Source: Pseudomonadota bacterium (lineage in GTDB: Bacteria > Pseudomonadota > Gammaproteobacteria > Xanthomonadales > Xanthomonadaceae). Taken from it: a stretch of DNA of 64,000 bases. The stretch is taken from assembly GCA_018241125.1 (NCBI GenBank), contig JAFEEL010000007.1, positions 62,001-126,000 of the forward strand. Reading direction: 5' to 3'. The first letter of the stretch is position 1. Each line of letters begins with the position of its first letter. The notes under the pieces are model-generated. The model ran no database searches and was not told the DNA's origin. It worked only from the letters and a program-made list of their open reading frames with translations. This document shows, piece by piece, positions 31,873 through 41,521 of this stretch. The position numbers and the translations under genes were made by a program.

Positions 31873-31904
31873 TTATATCTTTGTATCTTGATTCAAAGAT
31901 ATAA
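31873..31904. promoter_or_regulatory. Perfect 11-bp inverted repeat abutting the arsR-methyltransferase start codon
   Basis: TTATATCTTTG (31873-31883), a 10-bp spacer and CAAAGATATAA (31894-31904) form a perfect operator-like palindrome. A second, overlapping half-site TATCTTGA at 31884-31891 also pairs with TTCAAAGATA. The left arm ends one base from the ATG at 31872. AT-rich sequence of this kind is exceptional in this GC-rich window and fits an ArsR/SahR site controlling the regulator and metH. Confidence 0.75.
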
Positions 31905-31981
31905 GCGTAGGCGGCCACATGGATCGCGTCAAGCCGCGCCGGCCTGGGCGCGACACCCGCAACCTGCCGGCCAGTGTCCCT

Positions 31982-31987
31982 TACAAT
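31982..31987 (+). promoter_or_regulatory. -10-like TACAAT of the acyl-CoA dehydrogenase gene
   Basis: TACAAT lies 31 nt before the ATG at 32019; no clear -35 is seen. It sits about 78 bp from the ArsR-type palindrome, so the divergent gene is probably controlled separately. Confidence 0.3.
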
Positions 31988-32018
31988 GGCGCCTTCCGTC
32001 GCGCACCCCGAGGCTGTC

Positions 32019-33179
<1,161 letters not shown>

Positions 33180-33278
33180 AGCAGCGGCTTTCCCGCGGGT
33201 CGGCGAATCTGGTGCCGGCTCGCAGGTATGTGCGGTGACGCGCTGACCGGTCGTTACGACGCAGGGCCCGACCGCCGT

Positions 33279-33296
33279 GGCGCTGTAGCGCCTTTT
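33279..33296 (+). terminator. Rho-independent terminator after the acyl-CoA dehydrogenase gene
   Basis: GGCGCT-GT-AGCGCC followed by TTTT gives a short six-bp GC stem and a U-tract, 100 bp after the stop codon. Confidence 0.6.
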
Positions 33297-33376
33297 GCGT
33301 ATTTGTGCTGTGCGTGCGGGCCAGGTCTGTTGCGACCTGCCCGCAACGATACTGGCCCGTGGTCGGTCGCAGCGGC

Positions 33377-33382
33377 TAAAAT
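33377..33382 (+). promoter_or_regulatory. -10-like TAAAAT upstream of the glutamate dehydrogenase gene
   Basis: TAAAAT lies 30 nt before the GTG at 33413 and seven before an in-frame TTG at 33389. No good -35 is present. Confidence 0.35.
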
Positions 33383-33412
33383 ACGCGCTTGGCCCGCACC
33401 CGAGCACGCCGC

Positions 33413-36400
33413 GTGAACAAGTCCGTGAAGAAGTCCGCCGAGGCCGCCGCCAAGGCGACCGCCAGCAAAGCCCCCGACCCATCCACTGCGACCGTCGTCG
33501 CAAAGCCCGCAAATCCGGCCGACTTGCTGGCTGCGGTCAAATCCTCGCCGTCCGGCAAGGACGCCAGCTACGTGCGCTTCTGTGAGCGCCTGTTCGATCG
33601 CGTCTCGATCGACGATCTGGCGGCGCGTGCAGCAAGCGACTGGCTGGCCATTGCCGCCGATCTGTACGACGCGTTGCAAACGCGCAAGGCGCATGCGCCG
33701 GTGGTGCGTGTGTTCAACCCGGAGGCAAAGAAGCACGGTTGGACCGCACCCTGCACGGCCATTCAAGTCGTCAACGACGACATGCCGTTCCTCGTCGACA
33801 GCGTCGGTCTGGTAGTCACCCGCGCCGGCTTGACGGTCGCCAATCTGATGCATCCGGTGCCGCTGGTGGCGCGCGATGGACGTGGCAAGCTCGTGGCCGT
33901 GGGCGAAGGCCGACCGGAGTCGATCATCCATCTGGAGGTCGAGCGTCTGGCCGATGCCGAGGCACTCAAGGCGATGCAGGCCCAGATCGTGGCGGTGCTG
34001 GCCGAAGTGCGCGCCAGCGTCGAGGACTGGTCGGCGATGCGCAACAAGATGTTGCAGATCGCCGATGAACTGCCGATGCGTCCGTTGCCGGTCGACGAGC
34101 ACCGACGCAGCGAGATTCGCGCTTTCCTGCGCTGGGCGGCCGAAGATCACTTCACGTTCCTGGGCTATCGCGAGTACAAGGTCGCCCGCCAAGGCAAGAA
34201 CGAGATGCTGATGGCGGTCGAGGGCAGCGGCCTTGGCATCTTGCGCGGCGACATGCGTCCGGCCAAGCCGCGCCCGGCCGGGGCATTGGCTGCCCATCAG
34301 CCCGGCGGCGCCACGCATCCGCTGGTGCTGACCAAGACCAACTCTCGGGCTACCGTGCACCGCGACGGCTACATGGATTACATCGGCGTACTGGTGTACG
34401 ACGAGCACGGCAAGGCGGTGACCGAACAGCGCTTCATCGGCTTGTACACGTCCAGCGCCTACAGCCGCCGGCCGTGGGACATCCCGATCGTTCGCGACCG
34501 CTACGAGCGGGTGATGGGGCGGTCGGGCTTTGGCCCCAGCAGTCACAACGGCAAGGCGCTGCGGCACATCCTCGAGAGCCTGCCGCGCGACGAGTTGTTC
34601 CAGTCCGGCGCCGAGCACCTGCTCGCCACCAGCATGGGCATCCTCGGCCTGCTCGATCGCGGGCGCAGCAAGTTGTTCGTCCGCCGCGACCGCTACGGGC
34701 GCTTCTACTCGGTGCTGGCGTACATCCCCCGCGATCGCTTCACCAACACCGTGCAAGAGCGCATCGAGCAGATGCTCACGCAGGCACTGGGCGGCGATCG
34801 CATCGACACCAACCTGCTGGTTGGCGAGTCCTCGCTGGCGCAGATCCACATGATCGTGCGTCCGCGGGCCGGCGAGCACGTTGAGGTCGATGTGGCCGCG
34901 CTCGATGCGCAGATGGCGATGATCGTGCGCGACTGGCGCGACGAGCTGCGTGACCGTTTGGTTGCGGCGCACGGTGAGGCCGAGGGCGCGCGCAGGGCGG
35001 CGCGCTGGATACCTGCGTTGCCAGCGTCCTACGTCGATGCGGTCACGCCCGCCGGGGTGGTGGAGGACCTGCGCCAGATCGAGCGATTGCAGGGGCCGGC
35101 CGATCTCGAACAGCGCCTGTACCGCGATCCGCGCGATCCGTCGCGCCTGCGCTTCAAGCTGATGCGCGCCGGCGCATCGATCGATCTTTCCGACGCGTTG
35201 CCGATGATGGAAAACATGGGCCTGCGCGTGCTCTCCGAGTACCCGTACACGCTCGAACTGGGCGAACAGGCGATCGCCGGCGAGCACACCGTGCACGTGC
35301 AGGATTTCGAAGTGCGCAGCGCGATCGAAGTCGACGTCGCCGCGGTCGGCGCCTCCTTCGAAGAAGCCTTCGAGCACATCTGGGCCGGCGCGGCCGAGAG
35401 CGACGGGTTCAACCGCTTGTTGCTCAGTGCCCGCCTGACGTGGCGGCAGGTGGCGATGCTGCGCGGCTACTGCAAATACCTGCTGCAGACCGGGGTGCCG
35501 TTCTCGCAGGCATACATGGAGGCCACGCTCAACCGCTATCCGCTGATTTCGCGCCTGCTGGTGGAGTTGTTCGAGTCGCGCTTCGATCCGGCGCACAGTG
35601 CCGGCAAGGACGGCAACGGCAGCCACGACGAGACGATGCGCGATCGCTTGCGGGCCGAACTGGCGGCGATCACCCCGGCGGCGCTCAAGCAGGCCGCAAG
35701 CACCTTGACCGAAGAGGTGGCTTACGCCCGCGCACTCACCCGCGAGGCCCAGATCGATGCCTGCAACGACGCGCTGGCGCTGCTGCTGGAAAACGTGGCC
35801 AGCCTCGATGAAGACCGCATCGTACGGGCCTATATCGGGGTTATCGACGCCACCTTGCGCACCAGCTATTACCAGCGCCATGACGGCGCGGCGCGCGAAT
35901 ACATCAGCTACAAGTTCGACTGCGCCAAGGTTCCCGACCTGCCCAAGCCACGCCCGTACCGCGAGATTTTCGTGTACGCCCCGCGCGTGGAGGGCGTGCA
36001 CCTGCGCTTTGGCGCGGTGGCGCGCGGCGGGTTGCGCTGGTCGGATCGACGCGAGGATTTCCGTACCGAAGTGCTGGGCCTGGTCAAGGCGCAGATGGTG
36101 AAGAACACGGTGATCGTGCCGGTCGGGTCCAAGGGCGGCTTCTACGTCAAGCGGCCCCCCATCGGCGGCGATCGCGATACCCAGCTCGCCGAGGGCATCG
36201 CCTGCTACAAGCTGTTCATCAATGGGTTGCTCGACATCACCGACAACATCGTCGAAGGCAAGACCATCCCGCCCCGGTCGGTGATCCGCCACGACGGCGA
36301 CGACCCCTACCTCGTGGTCGCTGCCGACAAGGGCACTGCGACGTTCTCCGACATCGCCAACTCGGTCAGCGCCGAACACGGTTTCTGGCTGGGCGACGCC

Positions 36401-38419
36401 TTCGCCTCCGGTGGTTCGGTCGGCTACGACCACAAGGCCATGGGCATTACCGCCAAGGGCGCGTGGGAGTCGGTCAAGCACCACTTCCGCGCGGTCGGCC
36501 GCGATTGCCAGAGCGAGGATTTCACTTGCGTGGGCATCGGCGACATGTCCGGAGACGTGTTCGGCAACGGCATGCTGCTCTCGCGCCACATCCGCCTGTT
36601 GGCGGCGTTCGATCATCGCCACATCTTCCTCGACCCGGCTCCGGATGCGGCAACGTCCTTCGTCGAACGCGAGCGCCTGTTCAAGCTGCCGCGCTCATCG
36701 TGGGCCGACTACGATGCCAAACTCATCAGTGCCGGTGGCGGCGTGCACGCGCGCAGTGCCAAGTCGATCGCCGTCACCCCGCAGGTGCGTGCGGCGCTGG
36801 ACATCGCCGATGGCGTGGAGGGCCTGACCCCGGCCGAGCTGATGGCGGCCATCCTCAAGTCGCCGGTGGATTTGCTGTGGAACGGCGGCATCGGTACCTA
36901 CGTCAAGTCCTCGGCCGAGACCCACGCCGACGTGGGTGATCGCGCCAACAACGCGCTGCGGGTCAATGGCAACGAGCTGCGCTGCAAGATCGTGGGTGAG
37001 GGCGGCAATCTGGGCTGCACCCAGCGCGGGCGCATCGAGGCGGCGCGCAATGGCGTGCGCCTGAATACCGATTTCATCGACAACTCCGCCGGCGTGGACA
37101 CCTCGGATCACGAGGTGAACATCAAGATCCTGCTCAACGATGCGGTGCGCCGCGGCGAGCTCACCGAACCCAAGCGCAACGCCCTGCTGGCGAAAATGAC
37201 CGACGAAGTCGGGCAACTGGTGCTGATGGACAACTATCGGCAGAACCAGACCTTGAGCCTGATGGAGACCATGAGCGTGTCGCGGTTGGGCTCCAAGCAG
37301 CACTTCATCCGCACGCTGGAAAAACAAGGACTGCTGGATCGGCAAATCGAGTATCTGCCCTCGGATGCCGAGATCGCCGATCGCAAGGCGCTGGGCCAGG
37401 GATTGACCCGCCCGGAGCTGGCGATCCTGCTGTCGTACGCCAAGATCGTGGTGTTCCAGCAACTGCTTGCTTCCGATGTACCGGAAGACAGCTACCTTTC
37501 CGCCGAACTGGTGCGCTACTTCCCCGGCCCGTTGCACGACAAGTACGCGGCAAACATGCAGCGTCACCGCCTGCGCCGCGAGATCATCGCCACGGTGGTC
37601 ACCAACTCGATCATCAACCGCACCGGCGCAACCTTCATGCTGCGCATGCAGGAAGACACCGGGCGCTCGCCGGGCGAAGTCGCCAAGGCGTTCACGATCA
37701 CCCGCGAGACGTTGGACGCGCGTGAGCTGTGGGCGCAGATCGATGCGCTCGACGCCAAGGTGCCCGAGTCGGTGCAGATCGCCGCGTTGCTGGTGATCTG
37801 GAACCTGCAACGCACCTTCACGCGGTGGTTGCTGGCCCGCCCGGGCGCGATCCCGGACATCGCCACCGCGGTGGCGCGTTACCACGACGGCTTCCGTGAC
37901 ATCCGCGCCGGCGCCGGAATCCTGCCCGATTCGCAGCGCCCGGCGTATCTGGCGTCGATCCGCGACTGGAAGGACAAGGGCCTGCCCGACGATCTGGCTG
38001 GCCAACTGGCGGCGCTGCCGTATCTTGGCCCGTGCGCCGACATCATCGAACTGGCGCGCACGCGCAAGCTCAAGGTGTTGGACGTGGCGCGCCTGTACTT
38101 CCGTCTGGGCGACGTGCTCAACCTGCCGTGGCTGAGCACGCAGATCGACGGGCTCAAGGTCGATGGTCGCTGGCACGCGGTCGCCCGCGGCGTGTTGCGC
38201 GACGAGCTGGCGCACCATCAGCGCGTGCTGGTCGATGAAGCATTGTCGATGCCCGGCAACGATGCCGACGCCAAGGTCAAGGCGTGGGTCGATCGCGACG
38301 ATGCATCGCTGAAGTTCACCTTGTCGATGCTGGCAGAGTTGGCCGTACAAAAAACGCTCGACTACCCGACCGCCTCGGTTGCAGTGCAGCGCCTGTCGCA
38401 GTTGGCATCGAGGGGGTGA
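33413..38419 (+). CDS. NAD-specific glutamate dehydrogenase, large (about 180 kDa) type
   Basis: This 1668-residue catabolic enzyme deaminates glutamate to 2-oxoglutarate with NAD+. A long N-terminal ACT-like regulatory region (about residues 50-690) precedes the catalytic core, where GGLRWSDRREDFRTEVLG and VGSKGGFYVK hold the substrate and catalytic lysines. The NAD-binding half includes VGIGDMSGDVFGNG. The size and order match the LGDH family of Pseudomonas and relatives. The start is uncertain: GTG at 33413 is preferred; the frame is open to a TTG at 33389. The first 45 residues are a basic low-complexity tail. It is transcribed alone. Confidence 0.95.
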   Translation: MNKSVKKSAEAAAKATASKAPDPSTATVVAKPANPADLLAAVKSSPSGKDASYVRFCERLFDRVSIDDLAARAASDWLAIAADLYDALQTRKAHAPVVRVFNPEAKKHGWTAPCTAIQVVNDDMPFLVDSVGLVVTRAGLTVANLMHPVPLVARDGRGKLVAVGEGRPESIIHLEVERLADAEALKAMQAQIVAVLAEVRASVEDWSAMRNKMLQIADELPMRPLPVDEHRRSEIRAFLRWAAEDHFTFLGYREYKVARQGKNEMLMAVEGSGLGILRGDMRPAKPRPAGALAAHQPGGATHPLVLTKTNSRATVHRDGYMDYIGVLVYDEHGKAVTEQRFIGLYTSSAYSRRPWDIPIVRDRYERVMGRSGFGPSSHNGKALRHILESLPRDELFQSGAEHLLATSMGILGLLDRGRSKLFVRRDRYGRFYSVLAYIPRDRFTNTVQERIEQMLTQALGGDRIDTNLLVGESSLAQIHMIVRPRAGEHVEVDVAALDAQMAMIVRDWRDELRDRLVAAHGEAEGARRAARWIPALPASYVDAVTPAGVVEDLRQIERLQGPADLEQRLYRDPRDPSRLRFKLMRAGASIDLSDALPMMENMGLRVLSEYPYTLELGEQAIAGEHTVHVQDFEVRSAIEVDVAAVGASFEEAFEHIWAGAAESDGFNRLLLSARLTWRQVAMLRGYCKYLLQTGVPFSQAYMEATLNRYPLISRLLVELFESRFDPAHSAGKDGNGSHDETMRDRLRAELAAITPAALKQAASTLTEEVAYARALTREAQIDACNDALALLLENVASLDEDRIVRAYIGVIDATLRTSYYQRHDGAAREYISYKFDCAKVPDLPKPRPYREIFVYAPRVEGVHLRFGAVARGGLRWSDRREDFRTEVLGLVKAQMVKNTVIVPVGSKGGFYVKRPPIGGDRDTQLAEGIACYKLFINGLLDITDNIVEGKTIPPRSVIRHDGDDPYLVVAADKGTATFSDIANSVSAEHGFWLGDAFASGGSVGYDHKAMGITAKGAWESVKHHFRAVGRDCQSEDFTCVGIGDMSGDVFGNGMLLSRHIRLLAAFDHRHIFLDPAPDAATSFVERERLFKLPRSSWADYDAKLISAGGGVHARSAKSIAVTPQVRAALDIADGVEGLTPAELMAAILKSPVDLLWNGGIGTYVKSSAETHADVGDRANNALRVNGNELRCKIVGEGGNLGCTQRGRIEAARNGVRLNTDFIDNSAGVDTSDHEVNIKILLNDAVRRGELTEPKRNALLAKMTDEVGQLVLMDNYRQNQTLSLMETMSVSRLGSKQHFIRTLEKQGLLDRQIEYLPSDAEIADRKALGQGLTRPELAILLSYAKIVVFQQLLASDVPEDSYLSAELVRYFPGPLHDKYAANMQRHRLRREIIATVVTNSIINRTGATFMLRMQEDTGRSPGEVAKAFTITRETLDARELWAQIDALDAKVPESVQIAALLVIWNLQRTFTRWLLARPGAIPDIATAVARYHDGFRDIRAGAGILPDSQRPAYLASIRDWKDKGLPDDLAGQLAALPYLGPCADIIELARTRKLKVLDVARLYFRLGDVLNLPWLSTQIDGLKVDGRWHAVARGVLRDELAHHQRVLVDEALSMPGNDADAKVKAWVDRDDASLKFTLSMLAELAVQKTLDYPTASVAVQRLSQLASRG

Positions 38420-38663
38420 GGCGCGGCGTTTGCGGGCCACTGGCCCGCGCCGTGCCGAACGCCCGCACACGGATGTGCGGGCCGGCGCCACGCACCACGG
38501 ACGGTTGCTCGCGGATCCATCGCTCGCCAGATGCTTTGAAGCGCATCTGACGATGCTGCAAAAACCCCGTACAAGGCGGCGACGCCACTCTGCGGCGGAT
38601 GTTCCCGACCAATGGATTCGCGCGGCGATAGCGGCGCTATCTGCAGAGGATTCGCGCTTGCGC
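38420..38663. other. Convergent intergenic region
   Basis: These 244 bp lie between the stops of the glutamate dehydrogenase gene (plus) and the PatB-like gene (minus). A hairpin at 38461-38482 is the only clear element. Confidence 0.4.
38461..38482. terminator. Hairpin between convergent genes
   Basis: A nine-bp perfect stem GCCCGCACA-CGGA-TGTGCGGGC, without a clear U-tract; a candidate bidirectional terminator. Confidence 0.45.
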
Positions 38664-39857
38664 CTATGCCGCTGGGCCGCCCGGGCCGTGGCACAGCGCC
38701 AGTCGCTCCAGCGCGGCGAGCAGCGCAGCACGGGGAGCGGCGATGTTCATGCGAGCAAACCCAGCGCCCTCGGCGCCGAAGGTCGTGCCTTCGGCGAAGA
38801 ACACCACAGCCTCGTCTTGATGGGCCCGTTTGAGGGCGGCCGCGCTCATGCCGAGCTTGCGAAAGTCGAGCCATTGCAAGTAGGTGCCCTCCAGCGGCAA
38901 CACGCCCATCGTCGGCAGGCGTTCGCGCAGAAACTCACGCAGCAGGGCCTGGTTGGATGCGATCAATCGCAACAATCCGTCGAGCCATTCCTGGCCGTGC
39001 GTGTACGCCAGTTCGCAAGCCTTCAGGCCGGGCGCGGAAACGAAGAACTGGCCCTGGGATTCGAGTTCGGCACGGAACCGCCCGCGCAAGGCGGCATCGC
39101 TGATGACGATGTGGCTGGTGCACAGGCCAGCGAGGTTGAAGGTCTTGCTGGGCGCGGTGCAGACGATGCTGCGGCGGGCGATTTCCTGTCCGAGGCTGGC
39201 GAGGGTGGTGTGTCGATGGCCTGGCAGCACGAGGTCGCAATGGATTTCGTCGCTGACCACGATCAGCTCGTGCTCGACGGCTATCGCGGCCACCGCTCGC
39301 AACTCGTCGTGCGTCCACACCCTGCCGACTGGATTGTGCGGGCTGCACAGGATCAGCATCGTGTTGGCCGGGTCGGCGGCAAGGCGACGCAAGCCATCGA
39401 GATCCATCCGGTAGCGGCCATCTTGCAGCAGCAACGGGTTGCGCACGACGCGCCGCCCGTTGCGCTCGATGGCGCTGTAGAACGGGTAATACACCGGCGG
39501 TTGCACGATGACGCCCGCGCCGGTCGGCGTGAGCGCGCGCACCGCCGTACACAGCGCCGGCACCACGCCGTTGGTCCACACGATCGAGTCGGGTGCGATG
39601 CGCCAGTCGTGACGCCGCGTCATCCAGTCGATCAGCGCCCGCGTGCAGGCAGGTGTCGGCTCGGTATAGCCCAGCACCGCGTCGGCGAGGAACTCCCGCA
39701 GCCCGGCGACGATTTCCGGGGCTTGCGGCAAGTCCAGATCAGCCACCGAAAAGGGTGGAATGCCGACCAGAACCTCGGGATTGGCTCGACGCATCGCCGC
39801 CCACTTCGCCGATCCTTGTGCGGTGCGATCGATCAGTGTGGAGAAATCGTGCGCCAT
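38664..39857 (-). CDS. PatB/MalY-type PLP enzyme (putative C-S lyase)
   Basis: This 397-residue fold-type I PLP enzyme has FSVADLDLPQAPEI and LGYTEPTP near the N-terminus, CSPHNPVGRVWTHDEL in the middle, SDEIHCDLVLPGHRHTTLAS, and the PLP lysine in CTAPSKTFNLAGL. This pattern belongs to cystathionine beta-lyase PatB/MalY rather than general aminotransferases. It may release homocysteine or thiols from S-conjugates. Its ATG overlaps the hemerythrin stop by one base (TGATG), so it is translationally coupled to that gene. Confidence 0.88.
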   Translation of the reverse strand: MAHDFSTLIDRTAQGSAKWAAMRRANPEVLVGIPPFSVADLDLPQAPEIVAGLREFLADAVLGYTEPTPACTRALIDWMTRRHDWRIAPDSIVWTNGVVPALCTAVRALTPTGAGVIVQPPVYYPFYSAIERNGRRVVRNPLLLQDGRYRMDLDGLRRLAADPANTMLILCSPHNPVGRVWTHDELRAVAAIAVEHELIVVSDEIHCDLVLPGHRHTTLASLGQEIARRSIVCTAPSKTFNLAGLCTSHIVISDAALRGRFRAELESQGQFFVSAPGLKACELAYTHGQEWLDGLLRLIASNQALLREFLRERLPTMGVLPLEGTYLQWLDFRKLGMSAAALKRAHQDEAVVFFAEGTTFGAEGAGFARMNIAAPRAALLAALERLALCHGPGGPAA

Positions 39858-40318
39858 CAGGGCGCCGCCAGCGCACACGTCCATCCTTCGGGCATCCGCG
39901 CATCCTGCAGGGCCTTCAGGGTGAGGGTCGAGCCGTCGGCGTCGACGAGTCGATCGGCGGCAGCGTAGACGATCTGCTCTTCCTTGTTGTTGTGCATCTG
40001 CAGCAACTGGAACAAGGTTCGCGCAAGCGCCTTGAGATCGTCCGCTGGCGCGTCTGCTCCGCAGGCGGCGTCCAGTTGCGCGAGCAGTGCCCACATCTGC
40101 GCGTGTTCGCGCTTCATCACGAACACCGGCATGGTCAGGCCGGCGGCTTTCAGCGGCGGAAACAGGACTTGCTCTTCGATGTGGATGTGCGTCCGCAACA
40201 GCCGCAACGCCGCCAGCAATGCATTGGCGCCCCGGCTGCCGTCGAGCAGGCCCGCCACGCCGGCATCGATATCGCGGTGCTGAATTTCCAGCCACTGGCT
40301 CGGAAGTTGCTTTTCCAC
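39857..40318 (-). CDS. Hemerythrin-domain protein
   Basis: This 153-residue four-helix protein carries the di-iron ligand pattern: an early IQHRDID histidine, THIHIEEQVLFPPL, KREHAQMW and MHNNKEEQIVYAAAD. Such domains bind oxygen or nitric oxide, or act in iron-sulfur repair. The start is the GTG at 40318, supported by an AAGGAG Shine-Dalgarno seven bases ahead; the longer open frame overlaps the upstream methyltransferase gene. It is coupled to the PatB-like gene and follows the methyltransferase by 50 bp. Confidence 0.9.
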   Translation of the reverse strand: MEKQLPSQWLEIQHRDIDAGVAGLLDGSRGANALLAALRLLRTHIHIEEQVLFPPLKAAGLTMPVFVMKREHAQMWALLAQLDAACGADAPADDLKALARTLFQLLQMHNNKEEQIVYAAADRLVDADGSTLTLKALQDARMPEGWTCALAAP

Positions 40319-40325
40319 CTTCGCT

Positions 40326-40331
40326 CTCCTT
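40326..40331 (-). promoter_or_regulatory. Shine-Dalgarno deciding the hemerythrin GTG start
   Basis: AAGGAG with a seven-base spacer to the GTG at 40318 is the best ribosome-binding site in this operon. Confidence 0.7.
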
Positions 40332-40368
40332 GTGCCGCGCTCGGTGTGATGCCGTGCCACCTGCTGCA

Positions 40369-41175
40369 TCAAGCCCGGCTGCTGTCCCGCTGCGCAAGCA
40401 CGATGTCCTGGAACGATAGAAATTGCGTTCGCCCGCACCACGAACCGTAGTGGATCGGTTGTCGCACGGCAAAGCCGCGGCGGGCGAACAACTCGACCAC
40501 CCATGGCTCCTCATAGGCGGTCACCGCTTCGGGCGTGTTGGGCGTGCTGGTCCACGCCGGCCCGTCCACGTGATGGGTGATCGCCATCGGCCCGGTCGCC
40601 ACGCCGGTATCGATCAACTGGATCGACTCCTCGTTGCGCAACAAGAACGTCGCCAGGCAGCGCCCGCCGGGCTTGAGCACGCGCGCAATCTCGTCGGTGT
40701 AGTGCTCCACGTCGGCCGGCAGCATGTGCGTGAACACCGAGGTCAAAAACGCGACATCGAAGTGCGCATCCGGATACGGGAAGCGGTAGTCGCGCGCGAG
40801 TGTCTTGCCGCGCTTGTTGTATTGCTTGTTGTAGATGTCGGAGTGCACGAAACGGAAGTTCGGGAATTTTTTCGTGATGCGTGCGTTGCACCACAAGATG
40901 CCCTTTTCGACGATGTCGAAGCCCGCGTACTGGCCGCTGGTGAGGTAACCGGTCAGCGGGATCGCCATACGCCCGATGCCGCAGCCGATGTCGAGCACGC
41001 GACCGTCCGGGCGCAGTCCGGCCAGGTCGATCAGGTAGGTCTTGAACTCGTTGCCGATCTTCTCGAAGTCCCCGTGGCCGACGAATACCATCGATTCGGG
41101 TGGAATCATGCCGGTGTTGCCCTTGGCGCCTTCCAGGGCGATGCGACCGCGGTAAAAGATGGATTTCAGACTCAC
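40369..41175 (-). CDS. Class I SAM-dependent methyltransferase
   Basis: This 268-residue enzyme has motif I VLDIGCGIGRMAIPL, motif II-like YAGFDIVEKGI, and ARVLKPGGRCLATF after motif III. The substrate is unknown; the extended N-terminus and QPIHYGSWCGR near the C-terminus resemble small-molecule methyltransferases. The GTG at 41175 is preferred, with GGAG nine bases ahead; the open frame upstream only translates the 88-bp repeats. It opens the methyltransferase-hemerythrin-PatB unit. Confidence 0.85.
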   Translation of the reverse strand: MSLKSIFYRGRIALEGAKGNTGMIPPESMVFVGHGDFEKIGNEFKTYLIDLAGLRPDGRVLDIGCGIGRMAIPLTGYLTSGQYAGFDIVEKGILWCNARITKKFPNFRFVHSDIYNKQYNKRGKTLARDYRFPYPDAHFDVAFLTSVFTHMLPADVEHYTDEIARVLKPGGRCLATFLLRNEESIQLIDTGVATGPMAITHHVDGPAWTSTPNTPEAVTAYEEPWVVELFARRGFAVRQPIHYGSWCGRTQFLSFQDIVLAQRDSSRA

Positions 41176-41265
41176 GTGATTGGACTCCGGTGAAAGTATG
41201 TGCGGTCGAGGAAGCTGGTGAGGTTCAAGGGGCACGCTGCGCGAGCGCGCCAATCCAAAATTAGC

Positions 41266-41520
41266 AGCAAAGACGCTGGATCCCCGCTTGCGCGGGGATG
41301 ACGATCTGGCAAAGGCATGGCCGTTCGCGGCCATGCGCCAAATCAAGACTATCAGCAAAGACGCTGGATCCCCGCGTGCGCGGGGATGACGATTTGGCAA
41401 AGGCATGGCCGCGAGCGGTCATGCGCCAAATCAAGACTATCAGCAAAGACGCTGGATCCCCGCTTGCGCGGGGATGACGATTTGGCAAAGGCATGGCCGT
41501 TCGCGGCCATGCGCCAAATC
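41266..41520. repeat. 88-bp tandem repeat, three units, two hairpins each
   Basis: Units begin at 41266, 41354 and 41442, the last cut at 41520, one base before the metG stop codon. Each holds a REP-like hairpin (ATCCCCGC...GCGGGGAT) and a second hairpin (CATGGCCG-TTCG-CGGCCATG). In the middle unit the second hairpin has changed to CATGGCCGC-GA-GCGGTCATG and keeps its pairing with one G-U. The array is downstream of metG and upstream of the methyltransferase gene, so it is probably transcribed. Confidence 0.9.
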
Positions 41521-41521
41521 G

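Noticed and set aside
31921-32018. Acyl-CoA dehydrogenase gene as a target of the ArsR palindrome
   Set aside because: The palindrome is over 70 bp from its -10-like box and directly abuts the opposite gene, so the link is weak.
33254-36622. 1122-codon open frame opposite the glutamate dehydrogenase gene
   Set aside because: It is a shadow of a well-supported enzyme gene and shows no domain or signal peptide.
41266-41520. CRISPR-like look of the 88-bp units
   Set aside because: The units are contiguous direct repeats with no unique spacers and no cas genes are near.
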